In this document: positions 1 through 8,736 of the stretch, piece after piece | How the letters are laid out: every line of letters begins with the position of its first letter | Numbering within the stretch: the first letter of the stretch is position 1 | Assembly (NCBI GenBank): GCA_018398765.1 | Contig: JAHBMJ010003743.1 | Location: 1 to 20,000, forward strand | Reading direction: 5' to 3' | Length of the DNA stretch: 20,000 nt | DNA from: Chromera velia | Lineage: Eukaryota > Sar > Chromeraceae | The notes under the pieces: model-generated | Seen by the model: only the letters and a program-made list of their open reading frames with translations | What the model was told of the DNA's origin: nothing | Databases searched by the model: none | Translations under genes and position numbers: made by a program

Positions 1-14
1 ACGTATGTGGGTGC

Positions 15-18
<4 letters not shown>

Positions 19-54
<36 letters not shown>

Positions 55-83
55 GTGTGTGTGTGTGTGCGTGTGTGTGTGTG
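19..83. repeat. (GT)n microsatellite
   Basis: Nearly uninterrupted GT dinucleotide repeat with two GC interruptions. It lies in what is probably an intron of the gene ending at 289. The firm introns elsewhere in the window carry similar GT tracts. Confidence 0.95.
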
Positions 84-237
84 GTGTTCACACATGCTGG
101 TCTCTGTCCGCCATTCAGTCTGTCTGTGTGCACGTTGATCCAAGCAGGTCCACTTCTCTGCACCCTCGATGCTCTTGTCCGTCTCCGCCTCTTTCTTGTC
201 CACGTGCTTGTCGGCATGTCTGCCCATCTGTCTGCAG

Positions 238-289
238 GGCCCAGGTGAAAGCAAAGCGGAGGGCGGAAATGTCGGGAGCGCTTCGATGA
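238..289 (+). CDS. Probable terminal exon of a gene extending beyond the left edge
   Basis: A pyrimidine-rich stretch with several TCTGTC blocks ends in a TGCAG acceptor at 233-237, the same acceptor form used by all nine firm introns in this window. Entering with one base and then reading GCC CAG GTG gives a short basic tail, AQVKAKRRAEMSGALR, ending in TGA at 287-289. Nothing identifies the protein, because the rest lies left of the window. The call rests only on the acceptor, the open frame and the plausible basic C-terminus. A second frame from the same acceptor stays open to 384, so the frame is not certain. It could also be chance. Confidence 0.3.
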
Positions 290-2984
290 CTCGAATTGGA
301 AGCTGCTGCATGTGTATGTGCTGCGGCTCGGAAATTCATTTTCACACTTCAGCGACGAAGTCTAGGCCGAAGTGCATCGTTTGAATTCCGGATTTGTGCT
401 TGAGGCAGCTTTATCGTCATCATCATGATCATCTAGATCATCATTTTCTGCACACGCCATTCAAGATGCCATCGGCCTATCGCCATCATGCATTCTCACT
501 TTTACGTTTGGCGGAGTACGGACCAGGCAGTTTGATCTCTAGTTCGTTCTAGGCTCTGGTCCATCGAGTGTTGGGAAACATTTTTGGCTGAATCCTTAGA
601 AGCATCATAGAAAGCATCATTTTTTAATACTAGAAGTAGTCTACGGACTACTTATAATTGAGTAATAATTAACTAATTAATTTTATTGATCATACATTAA
701 TTTAAGTAATTATAAATCAACTTATGATCATTATATATAAAATCATGAACAGCTATCTCTTGCGCTTTCCTGCTAGCTTTCCTGCATGTATACTAGACAG
801 CTATTAAATTATTTTTATCATGATTATTATTCTATACCAATCATCGCCATTGGCCTTTGCTATAGGCATCTAGCGTGTAGCAAGTCACAAGTTGACTCAC
901 AACATGCAAGGCAGATAATGCCGTAGATTGTTGAATGATAGGATGACTCTGACTTGCCGCCATGGTAACTAGCTTAAGACTTGCAGTTCTTTTCAAACGC
1001 TTCTGCTTACTATAGCAGAGCGTAAAAATCTCGGTAAAACTTAAAAATCTAGTTAAAAATATAATTTATACAAATATATGTACGTATATCTAGACCCATA
1101 GTCAACCCTACCATCGAACAGTTTTGCAGGTTTGCTCTGCATTAATGTATCGATCCTTCTTCCGCCTTCGCTGGTCAGTTGCTTCGGTTAGCTTTCCCCC
1201 TTTTGCCTCGATCTAGGCCTCGATCTGGTTGCGCTGTCTTGGCCCTTTTGGGACTTCGCTTTTGTTTCACTTTTTTTTGTGTCGAGCCCTGATTATTTCA
1301 ATTTGTTTGCAATCAGTTGAAGGGCGAGTTGGTCGTGCACGGCAAGGGAAGAAAGCGGATAATTCTGCATGCGTGTGCGGTGGTGATCTCTATATTCTAA
1401 TAAGAGTGCTTCTGATGATAGGGGAACAACGAGGGGGCTTCTTAGTTTAACCTCTGGGAAGTAAAAGCTAACAGTAACACGTTGCTTTACTCCCCAACAA
1501 CACAAAGACAAACGCCTTGCCATTGACCTCTTCCCTTCCCTTTCCTTCTTTCGTCAGTACCTTCCTCTCTCGTTTTCGATTCTTCAAACACATAATGCAG
1601 TGGAAGGAGAAGGGGAACGGGAGAGAGGGACAGGGGATCCCTTTTCGAACGCTATCAAGGCGATTCGATTCGGTCGAACTCTTAAGCGCACTATTTGCCT
1701 TTCTTTTACTGGATCTACGGATCATTTACGGCCATTTGCGCGTGCTTTCAGAGAGACTGAAAGCGAACGGACATCGAGTGATTTTGTTTTCCCCGACTTT
1801 CATTCAGTGTCTGTCAGAAAGACGACCGTGGGCCCACGGTTCGTCCGCCTTAATTTCCGTCAAACTTACCCCCCCACCTCAATGGGAATAATTCTCCCAC
1901 CCAGCTCCCTGCACCTTTTCTTCTGGGTTCCTAACCTAAAATTGACCCGTGCATTTCTGTCCGGCTGGCTCACTTGCCCTTCAGGACAAGGCACAAAGAA
2001 GGAAGAAAGAGAGAAAGAGAGAGCTTCAATCGAGCTCGGTCGAAACTTTCCTTTCTCCTTCAATCAACATCAATCTTCTTTTCATTCTTAATTACCTCCC
2101 TCCCTCTTCTTGCATGGGACTGGAAGCCCTAATTTGATACGAGAGCGCAAATTGAGATCCGGCTCTTTCACATGGGGCAACGATTCGGTCATTTTCTGTT
2201 TTGCTCTTCAGTCTGTCTCGATCTCTCTCCGTGCACCATCTTCTCGAACATTCCTCGCTTAATTCGCTGACGAAGAGGACTGACTAGAAGAGAGTTCCAA
2301 CGACCGAGGACCAGGACGTTCTCTCCCTCTCTCTCTCTCTCTTTGTTCCTAAAATTCCTCCCTCTGCCAAATGGTCATACTGCTCTTGCACCATTGTCCC
2401 TTCCTCTCCCTTAAGATGAATTTTCCCCTTCCCGTCCCTGTCCTTCCATTCCCCCCTCGGCTCTTCGCTGCCTCCCCTTCTTCCTCATGAAAATGTGTAC
2501 ACGTGCGTGAGTTGCATGGAGAGTCAATACAACACGCGTGTGCGAAGGGCTGGTCGCATGCACTTAATTTCACTTCTGTTCTGTTCGGTCTTTTGTGATC
2601 TGCTGCATCTGGTCGTCAGTTGCAAGTTGGATAGACAAGGAGAAATTGACGGTGAGGGAGTAGACAAAAGGAAGTAAGTAAGAGAAGAAGCGAGGGACAA
2701 GGGGGGGAGGAGTGGAGGAAGGGAGTAAAGTGCGTAAAGGAGGGCAGCAAAAGCGTAAGCCACAACTTAATCAATCGAGTTGTTGAATGTCACCCGAGCA
2801 TGGGAGGATTGATGCTCAAGAGGTCTGCATATGTGCCTTCCTTCCTTCCTGCAGTTCTGCGTGCATGCATGCATGCATACGTGCTAGTGCTTAAAGATAT
2901 TGCTGTGCAACTAAGAAAAAACCAAAGAAAGTGCGAGAGAGGAAAGAAGCTTCTACCTAACACCGACGATTCGGTTGAATATGT

Positions 2985-3046
2985 CTTTCTCTCGATCGAA
3001 TTGATTTCTTTTCTTCTTTCTCTCGATCGAATTGATTTCTTTTCTC
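2985..3046. repeat. 31-bp tandem duplication
   Basis: Two adjacent 31-bp copies beginning CTTTCTCTCGATCGAATTGA differ at one base, the last position of each unit. They lie in pyrimidine-rich non-coding sequence. Confidence 0.9.
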
Positions 3047-3958
3047 CTCTCCATTTTCTTCGACTTTCATTTCATAACGAGCAGGTCCTCTCTTTTCCCC
3101 CTGCTGTGGATTTTGTTCTCTTGCAGTTTCTTCCATTCTTTTTCTTTTCATACACCGCCGCGATCTCCTGCTATTTCCTTCATTTCGCCTGGAAATCTTT
3201 GGATACAACAGTATGAGAGAGGCAGGCAAAGAAAGACAGGGAAAGGGACTTCTTATGCTAAAGTTAAATTTCGCTTGCTTTCACTCTCCAACCCTCGTTC
3301 ACTTCAGATTATCGTGCCGGGCTTTCTGTCGGATGGTTTTTGTTGCCCTCTTGCTTATCATTCCTAGCAAGGCAAAGAAAGAACGATTGACAGGCTTTAG
3401 AGGAGGAGAAGGGGGAGGAACGATAATCTTATCAATCAAGCAGTCAGAAAGGACGAGAAAGAAATGCACAGACGAAGAAAAGCAAAAACAAATCCTGATA
3501 GTTGAAGATGGTGATGAGGAGGGAGAAACGAGAGGGCGGGACGGACGGAGAAGATGAACATATTCACACGGTCGATCGGCAGATTCTTTCTTTCCTTCGC
3601 TCCTTCAAGATTGAATTCCTTCAGGTTCTTGATCCCAATGCTCGCCCCCACCCCCCTCCCTCTTTCCCCACATCCCTCCTCCTCTCTCTTCTTAGTGAAT
3701 GTTCAAGTTCACGTTTTGGTCATGAAAGGCTATTTCCTGTCTTGACGGACGGCCTGCCACATGATTCGAGACCACAGCAACGGCACAGATGAGACAGATC
3801 GAAACACACAGAAACATACGAATGTCTGATGCCTTTCGCTCCATCAACCGACTTCCTTTCCTCCTTACCTTTTCATCAGCCATCCCCCCGCGCCGCCGCC
3901 TTACCAGACTTTTTCAGTGCTCAGCATCACATCGATTTGGAATTTCTCTTGTAAATTG

Positions 3959-3964
3959 TTTATT
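3959..3964 (-). promoter_or_regulatory. AATAAA polyadenylation-like signal at the stop codon
   Basis: The minus strand reads AATAAA starting two bases after the TGA of the zinc-finger gene (stop at 3969-3967). It matches the canonical eukaryotic poly(A) hexamer. Its closeness to the stop would give a very short 3' UTR, so it may be fortuitous in an AT-rich spot. Confidence 0.25.
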
Positions 3965-3966
3965 TT

Positions 3967-6900
3967 TCATTCATGTACAGGCCCAAGTTCTTCGAGGACG
4001 TTCATGTCCATCGCCCCCTCTGAGAAAAGTTTCTCTAACGAGAGCATCAGGAACCCTGCACCCTCTCCTGCAGCGTCCCCTCCCCCGCTTCCCTGCAACG
4101 GCGGCAGAACACTGGCAGTGGGAGGCTGTTGAGGCTTATCGAAAATGTCACTCATGGACATCAGAAACTTCCAGGGCTCAACGGTGAGTGCCTCGGAAGG
4201 CCCTGCTGCTGTTTCATCCTCCACCTCAATCGCGGCCTCTGTCTCTGCCGTTGTGGCACTCGTGAGGGCATTCACTTCTTCTGTCCCCGAAAGGCGTTTC
4301 TCTGCACCTTCCCGAATTCCTGCAAAGGCCTGGAGGTCGAACGCCCAGGGAGACGATGACGACGAAGACGAAGAACCGAAAGAGGCAGAAGCCTGAGAGT
4401 CTGTGTGAAGACTGTTGTGCAATTTGTCGAGGGGGAGGGAACACAGAGGGGAACAGGGCCCCAAATATGCCGGGGCCCCGGTTCTGCGGTCAGCTGCATC
4501 GAGGGAATCCGAGTTGACTCTTCTCATCGCCCCTGGGGAAGTTTCGTCGTTTGTGCTGCTACCGTGGGCCGTGGTGGCAGCTGCTGCAGGCGAGTCATCT
4601 ACGGCATCGGTTGGTAGAGGGTAACTTGGAATTTTGACCCCTTCCATTTCAAGGGGGGTCAGTGGTGTACATGTGTGTGCGGGAACTCTTTCTCTCTTCT
4701 GTTGCTGCTGCTGCTGCTGCCCCCTTCTTTTGTCTCTGTCTCGATCTCTCTCTCTGTCTTCACCTGGACAAGGACCCTGCTGTGAGCGGAAGGCAGGCCA
4801 GTGATGTCCCCCCGGACCCTGTGTCTGTCCTTGACTGTGACCGTCTGGGAGAGGGAAGGGGGGAGCCCAGGGGGGCCGGATGGGCGCGCCGTCTGGCCCC
4901 TGAGAAGACGGACCTGCCCCCCCGTGTCCCGGCCAGGGGTAGCAGTAGGGAGGGAAAGCAAATGGGGGTACTTGGACATGAGGGGGGGGGAGCATGTGGG
5001 GTGGATAGCCGCTCCGTGCGAGGGCTGCAAAGTAAGCTGTGGGGTCAACGGGGGGGGGGAAGTTGCCTGGGGGTCCCGAAAGGTTCGGAGGGTAAGGCCA
5101 GGCTCCAAAATAGGGGGGTGGAAAAAAGGGGAGGAAGTCTGGAGGTAGATTGTGAGGGTCATTTGGGTTGAAGTGACAGCCGGAGTGGTTGTCCATCTGG
5201 TTATCTGCAGGGGGTCTTTCTCTTCTTCCGTCTCCTCCTCGAGCGAATCTTGAAGGAGGCTGGACTCCTCCATTTGCGCCCCCCCTTGCGTTTCCGTTTT
5301 GACCTCTTTCATGTCTTTTCTGCCGATCTCTAGTGTTCACTCTGCCTTCTCTATCCCTGTCCCTGTCTCTGTCTCTATCTCGGGAAGGTCCATTCTCTGG
5401 TGAAGAACTCAGCCTGAAATGACTTTTCTCTTTTTCGACTCCCTCGTGGCTTTCCGCCCCCCTCACTCTTTCTCTGGACCCTTCGAAGGAATCTCTTTTC
5501 CTCTCTTCTTCCTCCTGCTCACGCTCTTCTTCTTCTTCTGCTGCATTGGGGGCTTTGGATGTGGGGGGCTGCAAGGGGAATGATGAGGCCCTGTTGACAA
5601 GCCTGCTGCCTGCTTGCTCGGTCGTGGCGTGCTTCTCAGCTGAGTGTGCCTCTTCCTCCGCTCCGAACCCTCCCGGCTCTTTATCTTCAGGAATAATCTT
5701 GCTCCCCCCCTCCTCAGCTGAAGAGTTTCCTGAGGGGGTCGCGGTGACGCTTCCGGTTGTGTCTGCGGGCAGCCGAATTTTGCCTCCAGATTTGAGGGAA
5801 GGGGAAAGGGGAGGAAAGCCGTCATCAGTCTCGATGAAGATCTTGGGAGGACGGGACGCCCATGCGCTGCCGGGAGGGAGCTGGGGGGACCTAGAGACTC
5901 CCTTCGTGACTACTGGACAGGGTACTGGAGCCCTGGGAAGTGAGGTTGGGTTCGCGTTCTGGTGCCTCCATTTCGATTCCCTCTCCGTGGCTGGGTTGCT
6001 GAGCGGAGCCGTTCCCTCTGTTTCTCCTCCACTTTCTGTGGAATTGCTGAGCGGCGGTTTCTTTGACGCAGGGGACTTTGTGTTATCAGGTCTGTCTCTG
6101 TTGTCGGCTTCGAGCTCTTGAGTCTGCTTTTGTGTTCCTGGGGTTTGTGCTTGAATTTTCGATTGTGTTTCGTCCTTCAAGGAACCGGTCGCACTGTTTC
6201 CCTCTCTGCCCTTCCTGAGAACCTGGTTAGGCTGCATTTGTTGTTGCTGCTGGGTTCTCTGTTCATTGAAGCCTGTGGCGTTGATATTGCTCGATCGAAG
6301 CCGAGCATTTCCCAGAGACGCCAGGGCACTCTCCGGGTCATCACTGGCAAGTGCATCCCTTGCTTTGACAAGTTCTGCATGCAGTCAGTCCATCCAGGCA
6401 GGCAGTCGGAAGAAGCAAAATGAAAAAAAATAATAATAAACTGATTGAAGAAGTGAAACGAATGGACTAATTGAAAATACGGTCTGCTGAACAAATGTGT
6501 GACCAACAGACAGACTGGTCAGTTGACCAGCTGACCTCATAACTAACTGACTGACTTACAAACTGTCTGGCTTGCTGACTGGGTGGTTTGCTGACCGACT
6601 GATCAACTGACTGTGGCTGAGTTACTGACAGAAAGACATGCAGACTGGCAGACAGAGAGACTGACCGGCTTCTGAGTGTGCGTAAGTGCATTTGTCTCTG
6701 TACGGACACGGAATTCCCTGCAAGGAACCAAGCAAGCATACGAGGGGAAGCAAGGAACATTTCTAGCTTGGCAGGATACATAAATACAAACAAAATGAAA
6801 TAAGAAATGAGCCCTTGAACAGGTTTGATGCAGAGTGACACACTGAAAGCATGAGGGTATGGGGACTGAAGGCCAGACGGTAAACATTTTCCATAGCTAC

Positions 6901-7773
6901 GCGTACAGGTGGCAGGGGGGGAGGTTGATTTTCTCTTAGGGGGAAAGACACGATGCAGACCAAATGACAGCACGAAAGGGATATGGAGACTGCAGGAATA
7001 TCTGTATTTTTAAAAGTAAAAAACATGTCAGCTCGCACAGTACTGGCGCAGACAAAAACTAAACAAAACAAGAGGGAGAGACGTCCAAGTCAAAGAAGAC
7101 ATGCATCATTCATACCAAGGAAGCCAATGGGAAAGCGAGGCAGCCGAGTGTGAGGGATTTGTCGATCAACACAAGAAATGTTTTTTTTTGCGTGTCCCCT
7201 TTCGGCATCATCTGCCCTGTGCGTCATCCAGTGTAGCAGAACAGTCAAGGAAATAAATTGCGTTTATATATCTAGAAATGCAAGCTGACCCTTGCAGCAT
7301 TGTAGCACATGGAGGTGAATCTGAAGTCGGGAATTTTCCTGCAGAAAGAAGAATTGATGCAGCACATGGAGGTGAATCTGAAGTCGGGAATTTTCCTGCA
7401 GAAACAAGAATTGATGCAGCAAGTCCAGAAAGACGTCAGGTAGGCACCAGAGTGTGAAAGTAACTTTTGCATATTCGGTCGGAGTCTCACTGTACAATTG
7501 TATCGGTCTGAGTCGCCTCTTTCGTAATGAGAGAAAAGGAGGACCGACCTCAGCTGATCAACACCGTGTGCAAAGCGGCAGAGGCTCCCAAGCTTACAGC
7601 TTCCCGCCATGTAGTGACGACATCTGCAGTGAGGATAAAAGCCAAAACGAAGTCATGAAGCAATGATGGAGACATGCTCGGCGAGCGGAAAGAGACGGCC
7701 TACTGACTCACAATTTCGTACACTTTACGGCACCTTCCCAGTTGAAGTGCATCTGTTCTTGATCTTTTGACAT
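3967..7773 (-). CDS. Tandem CCCH zinc-finger protein with long disordered tail (five exons, 881 aa)
   Basis: Proposed exons on the minus strand are 7773-7712, 7623-7549, 7338-7290, 6717-6666 and 6374-3967. Phases agree at every junction and the total is 2646 nt including TGA. Exon 1 starts at an ATG and ends at a GTGAGT donor. The junctions assemble two zinc fingers: C22-x7-C30-x5-C36-x3-H40 (CRHYMAGSC then CRFAHG) and C57-x8-C66-x5-C72-x3-H76 (CTYAHSEAELV). The linker is 16 residues. Each finger is split by an intron, and only correct splicing restores the canonical spacing, which strongly supports the model. Proteins with such TTP-like finger pairs usually bind single-stranded AU-rich RNA and control mRNA decay or translation; the role here is inference. 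A helical stretch follows at about 80-118. The remainder is low complexity: Q runs at 121-125 and further on, an RD repeat near 411-422, and a Pro/aromatic-rich segment near 490-560. No catalytic domain is visible. Exon 5 has an unbroken frame. An internal methionine at 6237 could be mistaken for the start. Confidence 0.88.
7306..7419. repeat. 57-bp tandem duplication spanning a splice acceptor
   Basis: Two 57-bp units (7306-7362 and 7363-7419) differ at one base. On the minus strand each contains a pyrimidine tract, a TTTCTGCAG acceptor and the first codons of exon 3 of the zinc-finger gene. The acceptors end at 7339 and 7396, exactly 57 nt apart. Because 57 is a multiple of three, either acceptor keeps the reading frame. 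Confidence 0.95.
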
Positions 7774-8150
7774 TCTGAATCTCGATCCCTCTGCTGCCCT
7801 TACTTGACTGTAACTTAGCAGAGAGAGAAGCCTGAAGCACACGCAACCGTAGGCAGCAGGCTAGAGGCCTCAAACTATCTCTTGATCGACTCGAGCGAAC
7901 TTGACGTTGTTAACGCAGATTGAAGAAACGAATTCGAACTGTCAGTCAGGAGAGAGTCCCATTCCCTCTGCATGCGTAAGCTTTGGAGAGTCTTCTTGAC
8001 GTTTGAAAAACTGTCTGTCTTGGTCTCTTGCTTGTGCTTCGTCGCATCTTCAATGTGCATGCCTGCAATTTTCCATCTTACGATGTATAATGTACGTGAA
8101 GATCGATACAAAAATATATATATATATAGTCTCAATTACCGCGATCGGAA

Positions 8151-8180
8151 TGCATGCATGCATGCGCATGCATGCATGCA
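8151..8180. promoter_or_regulatory. 30-bp perfect palindrome made of TGCATGCA units
   Basis: The two 15-nt halves, TGCATGCATGCATGC and GCATGCATGCATGCA, are exact reverse complements meeting at a central GCGC. A further TGCATGCATGCAT lies at 8316-8328. TGCATGCA-like sites are known binding targets of AP2-family factors in apicomplexans. Placement between two divergent starts fits a cis-regulatory role, but the same string also expands as a simple repeat elsewhere (for example 2863-2878). Confidence 0.5.
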
Positions 8181-8201
8181 CTTAATTTTTAATTTTGTGC
8201 A

Positions 8202-8207
8202 TATAAA
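8202..8207 (+). promoter_or_regulatory. TATA-like element
   Basis: A TATAAA hexamer lies 22 bp beyond the 30-bp palindrome on the plus strand. It is about 530 bp before the assigned start codon of the J/thioredoxin gene, so it would imply a long 5' UTR or an unseen 5' exon. It is weak evidence by itself. Confidence 0.2.
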
Positions 8208-8736
8208 GCCGGCTGGGGACGCGCTGCCATCCATCATGGCAGGTGTGCATGGGCGCCCATGAATGACAAATTTTGGGGAAATTTCGCGAATTCGGGGTTA
8301 AATCCTCGGTGCACCTGCATGCATGCATTATTACATGACCCTTGCGGATCTTCAGCCGGCTCCTTTTTTGGGAAAACATTTTTAATTTCCATATATATAT
8401 ACACAGAGAGTACGTATATAGTGTAAGATGTGGAAATCCATGCATCTGCAACAGAATTTCGATCGATCTTCCATGATCTTCCCCCTGTATATATGCTTAT
8501 CACTGATTCCATTGCTCGATCGATCAAATCTACCGGCCAGGCAGCCGTTTCTTGATGTTCACAGGAATATATATCTATTTCAACATATATACATGATACA
8601 GAAATTGTGGCGTAAGAAAAGTCAGGAGACGCACAGATCAACAGGCTGACTCCATTTCAGTCATTGTGCCTTTAAACGTTTACTGACTTCCGCAACAAAT
8701 AGGAAGCGGTCACGCTCGATCGCTTCTGCCTCGAGC

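Larger units (their letters stand above)
290..3966. other. Long stretch without a supportable gene
   Basis: About 600-1150 is AT-rich with many TTAATTA and CTAG motifs. About 1450-3900 is strongly strand-asymmetric, rich in C and T on the plus strand, with short CT tracts (for example 2322-2342). I scanned both strands for TGCAG acceptors followed by frames that could join to a GTCNGT-type donor and found no convincing exon. Part may be 3' untranslated sequence of the flanking genes, which converge here. Open frames of 60-160 codons occur, but they follow the pyrimidine or purine bias and show no recognisable domain. Confidence 0.6.
7774..8736. other. Divergent intergenic region between the two firm genes
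   Basis: This 963-bp region separates the start codons of the minus-strand zinc-finger gene and the plus-strand J/thioredoxin gene, so it should hold both promoters and 5' UTRs. It contains TGCATGCA runs, TA tracts near 8114-8128 and 8390-8402, several CGATCGAT blocks, and a TATAAA at 8202-8207. I found no exon I can support. The frame of the J-protein exon is open upstream to 8650 but contains no earlier ATG. Confidence 0.7.

Noticed and set aside
5-248. Plus-strand ORFs rich in Cys-Val
   Set aside because: They are GT-repeat translations; only the short tail after 238 is a possible exon.
2800-3216. 138-codon plus-strand ORF with a hydrophobic C-terminal half
   Set aside because: The hydrophobicity comes from a T-rich pyrimidine tract, with no domain, no fitting splice partners and a 31-bp repeat inside.
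4690-4900. PAM2-like poly(A)-binding-protein motif (FNPNDPHNLPPDFLP, near residues 481-495 of the zinc-finger protein)
   Set aside because: It lacks the conserved LNxxA core, and the match is driven by proline-rich composition.
4659-5312. 217-codon minus-strand ORF
   Set aside because: It is a shadow frame of exon 5 of the zinc-finger gene. That gene's frame is longer (unbroken from 6384 to 3967) and is joined by phase-consistent introns to two canonical zinc fingers.
8236-8245. Possible short start exon ATGGCAG before GTGTGC upstream of the J/thioredoxin gene
   Set aside because: There is no TGCAG acceptor in the right phase before the lectin-like domain, and the ATG at 8737 already gives a plausible signal segment.
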